A stretch of DNA of 64,000 nt from an uncultured Eubacteriales bacterium (GCA_949001935.1 CARJLX010000001.1:387269-451268), one strand, 5' to 3'; positions 44,579-53,672 are shown, numbered from the stretch's first letter. Program-made: numbers and translations. The notes: a model not told the origin generated them from the sequence alone.

Positions 44579-45571
44579 TTATTTCACACCGATATTTTTC
44601 AAAACCTTTTCATAAGTCTGCAAGGCAACTTTACGGGCTTTTTCTGCACCCGTTCTCAAAATTTCATCAACTTCTTCTTTGTGCGACATATAATAATTAA
44701 ATTTATCACGCATTGGTGAAAGTTTTGCATTAACTACACGGAAAAGCTCTTTTTTTGCATCTCCCCAACCCATGCCTGTTTTGAGGTCATTCACATATTT
44801 TTGATAATCTTCATCACTGGCAAAAATTTTATAAAGTGTTGCAAGAGTACAATCTGGATCTTTAGGCTCTCCTGGTAAACGACTATCTGTGATAATTTTA
44901 TTGATAGATTTTTGTAGCGTTTTTTCGTCAGTAAAAAGTTGAATTTGATTGTTATAACTCTTGCTCATCTTTCTACCATCCAATCCAACAAGTGTGCATG
45001 TGTCCTTTTCAATATATTCTTCTGGCATAACAAAAGTTTTGCCATATTTTTTATTAAAACTTTCTGCAATATCACGAGCAATCTCGATATGTTGTTTTTG
45101 ATCTAATCCAACAGGAACAAGATTTGCATCAAATAATAAAATATCTGCTGACATCAAAATAGGATAATTATATAAACCCATATTCACACCGCTATCAACG
45201 TCAACCCCATTTGCTATATTTTCTTCAACCTTAGCTTTATATGCATGAGCCCTGTTCATTAACCCCTTTGGCGTCACATTAGAAAGTATCCAATTTAAAT
45301 GAAAAATCTCAGGCACATCAGTTTGACGATAAAAAACAACCTTGTTTGGGTCAAGACCACACGCAAGCCATGTGCAGGCAATATTATATGAATATTCTTT
45401 CATTTCCTCAGCAGATTTTAAGGTTGTTAATGCATGATTGTCAGCAATAAAATAAAAATATTCAAATTCGGCACTTTGACTTAATTCAATAGCAGGTTTG
45501 ATAGCACCAAAATAATTGCCTAGATGTGCATAGCCAGTTGGTTTAATACCAGTTAAAATTCTCTTTTTCAT
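44579..45571 (-). CDS. trpS: Tryptophanyl-tRNA synthetase
   Basis: 330 residues, class I, the standard TrpRS length. HIGH-type motif TGYAHLGNYFGAI near residue 12 and KMSKS motif GRKMSKSYNN near 200. It charges tRNA-Trp. The gene has its own terminator. The short 79-bp upstream gap leaves no room for a T-box leader. Confidence 0.97.
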   Translation of the reverse strand: MKKRILTGIKPTGYAHLGNYFGAIKPAIELSQSAEFEYFYFIADNHALTTLKSAEEMKEYSYNIACTWLACGLDPNKVVFYRQTDVPEIFHLNWILSNVTPKGLMNRAHAYKAKVEENIANGVDVDSGVNMGLYNYPILMSADILLFDANLVPVGLDQKQHIEIARDIAESFNKKYGKTFVMPEEYIEKDTCTLVGLDGRKMSKSYNNQIQLFTDEKTLQKSINKIITDSRLPGEPKDPDCTLATLYKIFASDEDYQKYVNDLKTGMGWGDAKKELFRVVNAKLSPMRDKFNYYMSHKEEVDEILRTGAEKARKVALQTYEKVLKNIGVK

Positions 45572-45632
45572 TAAAAACTCCTTAAAACTTTTATATCACC
45601 AAATTATTAAAAAGTCAAATAAAAGTGTAAAA

Positions 45633-45652
45633 AAGGTGTTTTTTCACACCTT
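45633..45652 (-). terminator. Terminator of the 245-aa Ig-like protein gene
   Basis: AAGGTGT/ACACCTT arms (45633-45639 and 45646-45652) followed by a T6 run on the minus strand. It overlaps the stop. Confidence 0.7.
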
Positions 45653-46388
45653 AAACTTGAGAATTTCCAATCAGCTCAAAATTAACAGTTAAATTATAAC
45701 CATTCTCTGGAAAAGTTAAATAAATAAACCCGTTGCTCTCAGCTGAAAGCATGTAGTTATTAAGTTCTCTTTCAAGCTTAACGCCTTCTGGAACAATAAT
45801 ATTAATTTCCTTGTAATTAAATGGAATAGTTTTTGCCATGTTAACAAATAGTTCTAATACAAATATAGCATTTTTATCTATATAAAGTATTTCATTTTCA
45901 AATTTACAATTTTGAACTGGAGTTATTGTATAATACAAAGATTTTATCACAATATCTGGTTCGTCACTTAATCCCGGAATTATTTCACCATTTCCACTTT
46001 CATTATTATCGTTATTAGAATTTGTGTTATCATTGTTTTCTTTTTCAATAACTTTTATTTGAGCAAATGCCGCAAAACTAGATTCACCATATATAACTGT
46101 TGCATTTAATAATGTGACACCTACCTTCTTAGCAATTACTAGATTATTATTTACAACTGCAATATTTTCGTCAGTAATTGAAAATTTCACAGTTGCATTA
46201 TTTACACTCAAATTATACTTTATTGCACACTCATTATCAACTTCAACAACAATATCTTCAATTTGAATTGGAACAATACTACTGCCATTTGTTGGTTTGA
46301 ATGTAAAATAAAAGATAAGTGTTAAAACACCAGCAAAAACTATAATCAAACTGCATAATGCCGTCAATAATTTGTGCAACTTTGTCAT
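45651..46388 (-). CDS. Membrane-anchored protein with Ig-like (BIG2-type) domain
   Basis: 245 residues. An N-terminal hydrophobic segment (about 8-30) is a signal or anchor. A BIG2-like unit follows at 43-110 (VKFSITDENIAVVNNNLVIA, with a GVTLLNATV strand), then an Asn/Asp-rich linker and a second beta-rich domain. It is probably on the cell surface. Upstream lie TTTGTCGACC and a second TCGAC, which resemble Spo0A boxes weakly. No specific function. Confidence 0.55.
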   Translation of the reverse strand: MTKLHKLLTALCSLIIVFAGVLTLIFYFTFKPTNGSSIVPIQIEDIVVEVDNECAIKYNLSVNNATVKFSITDENIAVVNNNLVIAKKVGVTLLNATVIYGESSFAAFAQIKVIEKENNDNTNSNNDNNESGNGEIIPGLSDEPDIVIKSLYYTITPVQNCKFENEILYIDKNAIFVLELFVNMAKTIPFNYKEINIIVPEGVKLERELNNYMLSAESNGFIYLTFPENGYNLTVNFELIGNSQV

Positions 46389-46499
46389 GGTTATATTTTA
46401 GTCGAAAAAGGTCGACAAAGTAAAGCAAAATAATTAATTTTTAGCATCCATTTGCAAAAATTTTCTAAAACGCCTTAAAACTTTACAAAGTTGCGTATT

Positions 46500-47168
46500 T
46501 TAAATTATTGTACCTGTTCCACCCTTGAAATAAACGCTTGGCACTTTTCCAATAATCATACTTTCGCAAACAACAACTTCAAGTGCAGTAGTAAAATTAC
46601 GCGTGCTTGAAGGCAAAATCATGCCAACATTGGCAGATATTTTAAAGTTAAGTGTATGTCGAGTTTGATTTATTCCTGCATTTTCAAATTTAGAATTAAA
46701 CTCTGTATTAACCGTTCCCACAGGTACAAGTTTAAGGTCAATCATAGGTCCAAGCCCAAACAAAAATGGAATGCCAGTAAAAGTTCCTAATGCAATTTGA
46801 ATACCTTCTTTACCCAACCCATCCATCTCAAGTTGAACAAGCTCTGTCACCCTTCTAACAAGTTTGTTTATCTCAATTGTGTCGGTCTGAATCAAAGAAA
46901 TTTCATTTTCCTTGGTATACGAAATATGAACAAGGTCATCGTAAGTTAAATTCTTTTCATTCATAGCTATAGAAACAGACTGCGAAATGCAAGTTGTTGA
47001 AAGAGATCGTATTTTCTCTTCGCTAAGAGAACATATGATTGGACTTACAACATAAAAGTAATAAAAAATAAAAGCCAAAATTAAAGCAACTATCACAACA
47101 ACTGCAATCTTAAATTTTGACTTTCTACTTCTCTTCTTTTTTTTGTATTTACATGCATTTTGATACAT
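46500..47168 (-). CDS. yunB: Sporulation protein YunB
   Basis: 222 residues: basic N-terminus, one membrane span (about 22-45), then the conserved YunB region with TDTIEINKLVRRVTELVQ and GTFTGIPFLFGLGP and the late TTALEVVVCESMIIGKVP. YunB is made in the mother cell during sporulation in Bacillus, and its biochemical role is unclear. It lies 97 bp after the spoVA genes on the same strand, which fits a sporulation cluster. Confidence 0.85.
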   Translation of the reverse strand: MYQNACKYKKKKRSRKSKFKIAVVVIVALILAFIFYYFYVVSPIICSLSEEKIRSLSTTCISQSVSIAMNEKNLTYDDLVHISYTKENEISLIQTDTIEINKLVRRVTELVQLEMDGLGKEGIQIALGTFTGIPFLFGLGPMIDLKLVPVGTVNTEFNSKFENAGINQTRHTLNFKISANVGMILPSSTRNFTTALEVVVCESMIIGKVPSVYFKGGTGTII

Positions 47169-47265
47169 ATATAAATATATATGTTAAAATATCGAATTGC
47201 TTTACAATATTTTTAATTTTTGTATATTTTGTACCTATTATGCAATGCATAATACTAAATATAGT

Positions 47266-47622
47266 TTAATTTTTAGTTCTACTTCTAAAAATTAGAGCAA
47301 ATATAAAGGCAAAAAATACCGCTGCTGCAATACCTCCTGCTGTAGCTTCTAGCCCGCCAGTAAATATTCCAATAACACCTCTAGACTTAACCGCACCTAT
47401 CACGCCTTTAGCAAGCGAAGCACCAAAACCTATAATAGGAACATTTATTCCCGCTCTTGCAAATCCAGAGATATAATCATATACTCCTATCGCCTGTAAA
47501 AATACACCCACAAGTTCAAAAAGAACTAAAATTCTAGCAGAAGTAATATTTGTTTTTATGATAAGAATTTCACCTATCATACATATAGCCCCGCCTATAA
47601 GAAAAACCCATAAATAATACAT
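47266..47622 (-). CDS. spoVAE: Stage V sporulation protein AE
   Basis: 118 residues with about four membrane spans and the SpoVAE pattern YISGFARAGINVPIIGFGASLAKGV (shown here in part: GINVPIIGFGASLAKG). Works with SpoVAC and SpoVAD in moving dipicolinic acid into the forespore and out at germination. It starts at the stop codon of spoVAD (shared base), so the genes are translationally coupled. Confidence 0.93.
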   Translation of the reverse strand: MYYLWVFLIGGAICMIGEILIIKTNITSARILVLFELVGVFLQAIGVYDYISGFARAGINVPIIGFGASLAKGVIGAVKSRGVIGIFTGGLEATAGGIAAAVFFAFIFALIFRSRTKN

Positions 47623-48626
47623 TATTTTTTCACCCCCTCAACGACTACAGCATGGCAAACTCCAGGGATTGTATCTCCTTGTTGTGTTGCTGTTGTCGAA
47701 AGCAAAGCGCCTGTTGGCATAAATAAAACTCGCTTATATTCACCTTCTCTTAATTTTTTCATAATAAAAGAATTAAATACTGTTGCACTACATCCACATC
47801 CTGAACCACCGCATAAAGTTGCCTGTTCACGGGTGAAATACATTTGCCCACAATCATTATAATTTAATCCAAGCTTAATACCTTTATCTTCCATCAAATC
47901 TATCAATATTTCGCTTCCAAGTTTTCCAAGATCTCCAGTCACTATAAGGTCGTAATCGTCTGGGGTTGTTTTTGTGTCGCGAAAATGAGAAAGCATGGTA
48001 TCCATTGCTGCTGGTGCCATTGCAGCCCCCATATCGTTAACATCATTAACTCCCCAATCTATAACCTTGCCAAATGTTGCACTTGCAATAGTAGGCCCTA
48101 TACCCTTTTTAGAAAGCACACATGCACCCGCACCAGTCACAGTCCATTGTGATGTTGGAGGCCGCTGATTTCCCAGTTCAAGAGGAAACCTGAATTGTCG
48201 TTCGGCTGTTGAAAAGTGTGAAGCAGTCGAACATACAATATTGTCAAAATGTCCCCCTTCTATTAAACTTGCACCAATTGCTAAACTTTCACTCATTGTC
48301 GAACAAGCCCCAAACAAACCAAGATATGCAAAGTTAAATTGTCTTGCAGCATAGGAAGAACTTATAATTTGATTTAATAAGTCACCTCCAAGCATCAAAT
48401 CAACACTTGAGGGTTTGATTTTTGCCGACTGAATAGCACCTGTTATTGCTTGTTCAATCATTTTACGCTCTGCTTTTTCATAACTGTCCTCACCAAAGCT
48501 ATCGTCTTTCATAATATAGTCAAAATACTTACCAAAATTCCCTTCGCCTTCCTTTGGCCCTACAATTGAATAACTGCCAGTTATAATAGGTTTATTTTTA
48601 AATATAACAGTTTGCATATTTGCCAT
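47622..48626 (-). CDS. spoVAD: Stage V sporulation protein AD
   Basis: 334 residues with thiolase-like fold and typical segments: GDLLNQIISSSYAARQF, FGACSTMSESL and GGSGCGCSATVFNS. SpoVAD binds dipicolinic acid and sits on the outer face of the inner spore membrane with SpoVAC and SpoVAE. AAGGAG precedes the ATG. Second in the spoVAC-AD-AE order. Confidence 0.95.
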   Translation of the reverse strand: MANMQTVIFKNKPIITGSYSIVGPKEGEGNFGKYFDYIMKDDSFGEDSYEKAERKMIEQAITGAIQSAKIKPSSVDLMLGGDLLNQIISSSYAARQFNFAYLGLFGACSTMSESLAIGASLIEGGHFDNIVCSTASHFSTAERQFRFPLELGNQRPPTSQWTVTGAGACVLSKKGIGPTIASATFGKVIDWGVNDVNDMGAAMAPAAMDTMLSHFRDTKTTPDDYDLIVTGDLGKLGSEILIDLMEDKGIKLGLNYNDCGQMYFTREQATLCGGSGCGCSATVFNSFIMKKLREGEYKRVLFMPTGALLSTTATQQGDTIPGVCHAVVVEGVKK

Positions 48627-48635
48627 ATTTTCTCC

Positions 48636-49082
48636 TTAAATAAAAATATAAATTAGCCCAACAAGCATACTAGCAACAATTCCAAATACAATAACTGGGC
48701 CTGCTATTGTGAACATTTTGACGCAAATTCCATAGATTATTCCTTCATGCTTAAACTCTAAGGCAGGACTTGTTATCGAATTAGAAAAGCCTGTGATTGG
48801 CACAATCGACCCTCCACCAGCAAACTTACCAAGTTTATCATACACACCAATTCCAGTAAGAAATGAGGCAAGAAAAATTAAAACTATCAAAGTTAATCCC
48901 CACGCAGTTTGCTCTGCCATATTAGGGAACCATAAAAGCAATAAGTCATTTATTCCTTGACCTAAACAACAAATAAGCCCACCAATCCAAAACGAATTAA
49001 AAAGACTTGGCCAAGCCCTAGTTTTAGGGATTTTGGCTTGAACATATTTGTTATAGGCCTCATTGCGTTTTTTCTCATCCAT
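48636..49082 (-). CDS. spoVAC: Stage V sporulation protein AC
   Basis: 148 residues with four membrane spans and conserved PITGFSNSITSPALEFKHEG. SpoVAC can act as a mechanosensitive channel for dipicolinic acid. It is the first gene of the spoVA block, which has only AC, AD and AE, the usual minimal clostridial set. A clear sigma-G promoter could not be identified with confidence upstream. Confidence 0.94.
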   Translation of the reverse strand: MDEKKRNEAYNKYVQAKIPKTRAWPSLFNSFWIGGLICCLGQGINDLLLLWFPNMAEQTAWGLTLIVLIFLASFLTGIGVYDKLGKFAGGGSIVPITGFSNSITSPALEFKHEGIIYGICVKMFTIAGPVIVFGIVASMLVGLIYIFI

Positions 49083-49190
49083 AATCTAATACCTCTTATT
49101 GCAATTTTATTGCCCAAAAACTAAAAATTAAACATCACTCATGTATATTTTATCTCATATAGCACAACCTAAATTAAAAATGGAGGAATT

Positions 49191-50582
49191 ATGAAAAAGT
49201 TAGTTTTATGTTCAATTTGTTCTCTAGTAGCTTTAACGATGGTTGGCTGTTCTGGCTCTAGCACAGACAGTGCTATAAAAGATTTAAATAAACAACTTTC
49301 AAGAGTTGAAACTTCGATAACTGAAATAAACAAACAAGACTTATCATCCTTGCAACTAAACACATTTTATTCAAATGGCTTTTCTAATAACTTAAATAAT
49401 GAATACTATGGCATTCAACGCAATAACACTATCCCCATGACTTCTAAGTCGCTTATGTATGCTAAAAGTAAAGTTGCAAATGACCTCAACCTTCAAAATA
49501 GTTTATCAAACTTGATTAATAATAATATAGATAGCATTCAAGCTTCAATAAAAAACAATAAAACTAAGTATAACAAAAATCAAATTAAAGCACTAAACTC
49601 TTTGGTTGGGCAACTTAGCAGTACAATATCAAAAGTTAATGTAAGTAAAGATGAAGTGAATAGCGGTCTTAAAACAATTAAATATAATCAAAATGTTAAT
49701 CATACTTCACTTGACCAATTAAATGCAGGCTACAATAGTGTTAGTAATGTTCTTGAAACTAGAAAGGCATATTTTTATAACATCTTAAACACCCTTTCGC
49801 AAATCCAAGGAATTGTAGGGAATAATGAAAATTGTGACAACTGTGATAATTCTCAAAATCAAACAACACCTAATACTCAAACACAAAATAATGAAGAAAA
49901 TCAAGAAAATCAAAATAATGCAAGACGGAATATCAATATACCAGACAACTTTAATGCCAATAATCAAACTTCAACGGAAACCCTTCCTCCTCGCATTATA
50001 GATAACACAAATGGTAATTTTGCAAATAATCCATACTATAGATATAATTATAATAATGGTTATTATGGCAATAATTACGCTTACAATGGCTACGGAATGT
50101 ACGGCTACGGAAACACAATGATAAACCCTTCTAGAAACACCGACACGTATAGACCTTTTAGAGTAAATATAGACACATATAGATTTAATCCAAACAATAA
50201 AATCTATAATGGATTTTATGGCGGAAATATGGTAGCACCAGTTTCAAAGATAAATGAAGAGGAAATTCCTACTCAACAATCAGCAGAAGTTCAAGAAAAA
50301 AAGGATGAGATCCGTAAGAAAAAATCAGTTGAATTTGATAAATCACTTCAATCAAAACCTGACGCTAAAAAATTAATGGATCAAAACAAAAATATGAACA
50401 ATATTAGAAAATTATTAAAAAAAGCAGAAGGCAATTCTTTTAGCGTAAATGATAAAGAGGTTAACCCTATAGACAAAATAACATACGACAATGAAGAAGC
50501 CCCTAAAAAAGTAAGATTAAATGAAACAAGTGAGAAAACTTCTTTCTCAAAACCAATCAAAACTAACCATCATATGAATTAA
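49191..50582 (+). CDS. Asn/Tyr-rich lipoprotein in the sporulation block
   Basis: 463 residues. Lipobox MVGCSG (Cys about residue 20). A helical region of repeated Asn, Leu and Ile with possible coiled coil (30-200), then a low-complexity Asn/Gln region (215-260), a Tyr/Asn/Gly-rich stretch (about 280-310, RYNYNNGYYGNNYAYNG), and a charged Lys/Glu tail. The composition suits a flexible spore or envelope coat protein. It is divergent from spoVAC, with GGAGG upstream, and lies between the two sporulation operons. No family recognised. Confidence 0.6.
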   Translation: MKKLVLCSICSLVALTMVGCSGSSTDSAIKDLNKQLSRVETSITEINKQDLSSLQLNTFYSNGFSNNLNNEYYGIQRNNTIPMTSKSLMYAKSKVANDLNLQNSLSNLINNNIDSIQASIKNNKTKYNKNQIKALNSLVGQLSSTISKVNVSKDEVNSGLKTIKYNQNVNHTSLDQLNAGYNSVSNVLETRKAYFYNILNTLSQIQGIVGNNENCDNCDNSQNQTTPNTQTQNNEENQENQNNARRNINIPDNFNANNQTSTETLPPRIIDNTNGNFANNPYYRYNYNNGYYGNNYAYNGYGMYGYGNTMINPSRNTDTYRPFRVNIDTYRFNPNNKIYNGFYGGNMVAPVSKINEEEIPTQQSAEVQEKKDEIRKKKSVEFDKSLQSKPDAKKLMDQNKNMNNIRKLLKKAEGNSFSVNDKEVNPIDKITYDNEEAPKKVRLNETSEKTSFSKPIKTNHHMN

Positions 50583-50597
50583 TTGACATATGAGCAT

Positions 50598-50627
50598 AAA
50601 AAATACACCTACAAAGGTGTATTTTTT
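50598..50627 (+). terminator. Terminator of the 463-aa lipoprotein gene
   Basis: AAAAATACACCT with AGGTGTATTTTTT around a short loop and a T run. The convergent sigF gene ends at 50646 and may use the reverse. Confidence 0.8.
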
Positions 50628-50645
50628 ATTTATAGTTAACAATTT

Positions 50646-51368
50646 TTAAGATAACTTCGCCTTTAAATTTTCCAGTATCTTATTTTCAAGCCGAGAAACT
50701 TGAACCTGAGATATATTCAACTCTTTGGCAATCTCGCTTTGAGTTTTGTCAAAGTAATATCTAAGCATGATAATTTTTCTATCACGCTCATCTAGACGCT
50801 TGATTACGTCTTTTAATGCCAAATTATCAAGCATAACCTCACCTTCATTAACTTCACCTTCAACTCGGTCAATGATAGACAAATTTTCACTGTCATCATC
50901 TATAGGGCTATATAACGACACAGGCATACGTGCTGAGTCCATTGCTAAAACAATCTCTTGCTCATCAACATTAAAATGATTTGCTATTTGCTCAATAGTT
51001 GGCTTATCTTGATTTTCTCCCATGTAGGAATTTACATATTTGTTTATTTGTAAATTAAGTGACTTCAACGCTCTAGAAACTTTTATTGCACCATCATCTC
51101 GCATAAATCTTTTTATTTCACCTATAACCATAGGTACACAATAGGTTGAAAACTTAACATTAAAATCGCTATTAAAATTATTGATAGCTTTCAAAAAACC
51201 AATGCAACCTATTTGATAAAGGTCATCATATTCTATACCCTTATCTTTAAATCGCTTGATTATGCTTTTAATAAGTGGTGAATTTGTTTGTATAAGTTTG
51301 GTTTTGGCATCTTGGTCACCTTGTTGTGCCTTTTGAACAAGCACTAAAGTTTCTTCTGCCATCTCCAT
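50646..51368 (-). CDS. sigF: RNA polymerase sigma-F factor
   Basis: 240 residues with sigma-70 regions 2 (YDDLYQIGCIGFLKAINNF, FSTYCVPMVIGEIKRFMRDDG), 3 and 4 (RDRKIIMLRYYFDKTQSEIA, ISQVQVSRLE). Sigma-F is the first forespore-specific factor. It could be confused with sigma-G, but the two genes before it are spoIIAB and spoIIAA, which fixes it as sigF. Its ATG overlaps the spoIIAB stop by one base. Confidence 0.95.
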   Translation of the reverse strand: MEMAEETLVLVQKAQQGDQDAKTKLIQTNSPLIKSIIKRFKDKGIEYDDLYQIGCIGFLKAINNFNSDFNVKFSTYCVPMVIGEIKRFMRDDGAIKVSRALKSLNLQINKYVNSYMGENQDKPTIEQIANHFNVDEQEIVLAMDSARMPVSLYSPIDDDSENLSIIDRVEGEVNEGEVMLDNLALKDVIKRLDERDRKIIMLRYYFDKTQSEIAKELNISQVQVSRLENKILENLKAKLS

Positions 51369-51811
51369 TAGCCACCAACCACTTGCTTCTCTTGTTCAAT
51401 CCTCTTTGTTAATGTAACTGTTGTCCCCTTCCCTTGGTTCTTGCAAACTTCAACCTTGTCCATAAACCCTTCCATAACAGTAAACCCCATACCGCTACGT
51501 TCATCATTTGCTCTAGTAGTAAAAAATGGTTGACGCGCTTGCTCAATGTCTTTAATGCCGACTCCTTCATCACTAATCTTAATAGTTATATCACCACCAT
51601 CAATCTCACAACTAAGAGTTATTTCACCTGGTTTGTTTTTAGGATAAGCATGAACAACGCAATTAGTCACCGCCTCAGAAACAGCGGTTTTTATATCTGA
51701 TAATTGGTCAACCGTTGGATTTAATTGCAAACAAAAAGAAGCAACACAAACTCTTGCAAACCCTTCATTTATAGATAAAGATTTAAATTTAACTTCCATA
51801 TAATTTTTCAT
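51368..51811 (-). CDS. spoIIAB: Anti-sigma-F factor SpoIIAB
   Basis: 147 residues, a GHKL-type protein kinase. Visible N-box AVSEAVTNCVVHAYP, G1 box ISDEGVGIKDIE and G2-like ERSGMGFTVMEGF. It holds sigma-F inactive and phosphorylates SpoIIAA. AAAGGAG before the ATG; downstream of spoIIAA by 11 bp. Confidence 0.96.
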   Translation of the reverse strand: MKNYMEVKFKSLSINEGFARVCVASFCLQLNPTVDQLSDIKTAVSEAVTNCVVHAYPKNKPGEITLSCEIDGGDITIKISDEGVGIKDIEQARQPFFTTRANDERSGMGFTVMEGFMDKVEVCKNQGKGTTVTLTKRIEQEKQVVGG

Positions 51812-51822
51812 AACTTCTCCTT

Positions 51823-52131
51823 TTAAACAATCTTGGGCATAATTTCATAAAGCCCTGTCATTTTAAAAATCTTTTCAGCGTGGCTAGATGGATTGCAAAT
51901 ATAAATTGGAATATGCCTATCTTTCATTTTTTTATATCTTCCTATCAACACACCAATTCCAGTTGAGTCCATAAATTCAAGTTCACTTAAATCTATTATT
52001 ATTTGATTAAAATTTCCACCGCTAAACGCCTCATCAAGTTCTATCTTTGTATGTGTTGCACTATGTTCATCAAGTTCCCCACATAAAAGTACATACATAG
52101 TGTTGTTATACACTTTGCTTTTAATAACCAT
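51823..52131 (-). CDS. spoIIAA: Anti-anti-sigma-F factor SpoIIAA
   Basis: 102 residues, STAS domain. The phosphorylated Ser is in LEFMDSTGIGVLIGRYK, residues about 53-69. Dephosphorylated SpoIIAA frees sigma-F. First gene of the spoIIA operon. Upstream are a 7-bp dyad AGTTTAA-CACCA-TTAAACT (52155-52173) and TTGCCGAAA (52192-52200), which matches the TGNCGAA core of Spo0A boxes. A sigma-H promoter could not be recognised. Confidence 0.96.
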   Translation of the reverse strand: MVIKSKVYNNTMYVLLCGELDEHSATHTKIELDEAFSGGNFNQIIIDLSELEFMDSTGIGVLIGRYKKMKDRHIPIYICNPSSHAEKIFKMTGLYEIMPKIV

Positions 52132-52154
52132 ACCTTTTTCTCCTTTTCACACCC

Positions 52155-52200
52155 AGTTTAACACCATTAAACTTGAAAATTTTACACAGTCTTGCCGAAA
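52155..52200. promoter_or_regulatory. Candidate regulatory sites upstream of spoIIA
   Basis: Perfect dyad AGTTTAA-N5-TTAAACT (52155-52173) and a Spo0A-box-like TTGCCGAAA (52192-52200). Placement about 25-70 bp upstream of spoIIAA fits regulation. Inference only. Confidence 0.35.
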
Positions 52201-52213
52201 AAAGAGTAAAAAA

Positions 52214-52243
52214 AAAGAATAAGTGCGTTTTCACTTATTCTTT
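52214..52243 (-). terminator. Terminator of the Cys-cluster protein gene
   Basis: AAAGAATAAGTG/CACTTATTCTTT stem with a long T run on the minus strand. It lies 80 bp after the stop at 52324. Confidence 0.7.
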
Positions 52244-52323
52244 CAATCTTATTCTTTTCTTTAAAAGAAAAGAGCTCCAGATGTTCCACGATTAAAAATA
52301 AAATCAAACAGTTATAATTGAAC

Positions 52324-52980
52324 TTACATATTGCTAATAATTTCATCCGCAAGATTATTTGCCTCTTTAAATTCATAAGGCAAAAATTCTTTAACACCCA
52401 TCACGGTTTCGTAAACTTCGCGATCAGCCAAAGGCATTTTACTAAAATCACCTCTCAATAATTTGGACTTTGCCAAAGCTAAACTACCTGCTTCAACAAA
52501 TTGTTCGCTATAAACAGTATCTGCATTTTTGCCTGTATAAATTTTAACAAGTTTTTCCAAAACTGCTTGATGCCTCTTCCATCCCTCAATTGCTGCGATT
52601 TGTAAATCATCTTCAATCATACAAGCACCTTGCAAGCAAGGCTTTAATAATGCGCCCAAACTTGGTCTTTCAGCCAAAGAATATGCACAACCATTTGGAG
52701 TTAACAGTTTGCACTGTGAACTAGCCGAAAATAAATCAACAATTTCTTTATCTACACTTCTTGCCTTTAAAATTAAGATCTTTTCTAAACTTTTTCTACC
52801 ATTAACAAAACAACTATGCAAAACTGTTTTTATAGAAATATTCCCCTCGTCAAGTTTTGCCTTTAAATCCATTAATTTAAAAGTTGAGAAATCTTCAACT
52901 AAATAACCACAGCCACTTTTCTTACAACAAGCACCACCACATCTAGCACAAATTGATTTATCTTCAATCTTTTCTTCCAT
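52324..52980 (-). CDS. YkgJ-like Cys-cluster protein
   Basis: 218 residues from the ATG at 52980, with AAGGAG at good spacing; an upstream ATG at 53016 lacks an SD. The N-terminus has a Cys cluster CARCGGACCKKSGCGYL. More Cys occur at SSQCKLL, NGCAYS, KPCLQGACM. This suggests a metal or iron-sulfur site of the YkgJ/flagellin-N-methylase class. Function unknown. It precedes the spoIIA operon on the same strand but has its own terminator. Confidence 0.65.
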   Translation of the reverse strand: MEEKIEDKSICARCGGACCKKSGCGYLVEDFSTFKLMDLKAKLDEGNISIKTVLHSCFVNGRKSLEKILILKARSVDKEIVDLFSASSQCKLLTPNGCAYSLAERPSLGALLKPCLQGACMIEDDLQIAAIEGWKRHQAVLEKLVKIYTGKNADTVYSEQFVEAGSLALAKSKLLRGDFSKMPLADREVYETVMGVKEFLPYEFKEANNLADEIISNM

Positions 52981-53047
52981 TTTTATCTCCTTAATGTAGA
53001 TTAACACATTATTCACTACATGTCAATATGGAAAATAAAAAAAACAT

Positions 53048-53086
53048 AACAAAAGCCTTTTGCAAATATTACAAAAGGCTTTTGTT
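53048..53086 (-). terminator. Terminator of the DUF378 gene
   Basis: Perfect 15-bp arms (53048-53062 and 53072-53086) with a T-rich tail on the minus strand. Confidence 0.8.
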
Positions 53087-53129
53087 AAAGTTTTTTTGCT
53101 TCTTTTCTATAAAGACAAGAAGATTAAAG

Positions 53130-53351
53130 TTAAACTCTTGCTATTGGCATAAGTAAAATTCCGCCATTAATGCAAGAAGCAATAATAAGCCAGATTGCAG
53201 CAATGAAAACAAGTGTGTAGATAACTCTTGCAATGATAGACATTCTAAAACAGCACCATAAAACAAGGTTGAAACCAAATAAACCCATAAGTCCCCAGTT
53301 TAATGCACCTATTAAAACAAGAATCAAAGCAATATAGTTTACAACTATCAT
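53130..53351 (-). CDS. DUF378 family small membrane protein
   Basis: 73 residues from the ATG at 53351, which has a strong GGAGGTG; the longer frame from 53384 does not. Two membrane spans, with the DUF378 signature IALILVLIGALNWGLMGLFGFNLV and a later RVIYTLVFIAAIW (shown in parts of at most 20 residues: ALILVLIGALNWGLMGLF). Function of the family is unknown. Confidence 0.75.
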   Translation of the reverse strand: MIVVNYIALILVLIGALNWGLMGLFGFNLVLWCCFRMSIIARVIYTLVFIAAIWLIIASCINGGILLMPIARV

Positions 53352-53405
53352 ATAAAATGCACCTCCTATCTCTAGAATGTGCATTTAACAAATTTTTATT
53401 CTAAA

Positions 53406-53672
53406 TTAACCTTGTTTACCTTGTGATTGACGAATCATATCTTCAACAACAATATCATGGATTTCACCTAAACTAGCACAATACTCCAAAACCTCCCAAG
53501 GCTTGTTTGTATGAAAATGAATTTTAATAAGTTCTTCATCTCCCACAGCGATCAAACAATCCCCCTCAAAATGAGAAAAGAAATAATCTCTAATTTTATC
53601 TTCATTCAATCCATGCCCCTCAATTAAAAGTTGAGTGTCAAATCTAAATTCGATAATTTCATCTTCTTCCAT
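53406..53672 (-). CDS. Stand-alone FakA/YloV C-terminal-like domain
   Basis: 88 residues. The sequence GDEELIKIHFHTNKPWEVLEY and EDMIRQSQG follows the C-terminal domain of FakA (YloV), the fatty-acid kinase ATP-binding protein (pattern VGDE.LVKVHVHTN.PG.VLEYA). The DAK/ATP domain is absent, so this is either a regulatory fragment or a small family of its own. A DegV/FakB-like gene is at 58555. The gene has AAGGAG upstream and acidic character. Confidence 0.6.
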   Translation of the reverse strand: MEEDEIIEFRFDTQLLIEGHGLNEDKIRDYFFSHFEGDCLIAVGDEELIKIHFHTNKPWEVLEYCASLGEIHDIVVEDMIRQSQGKQG

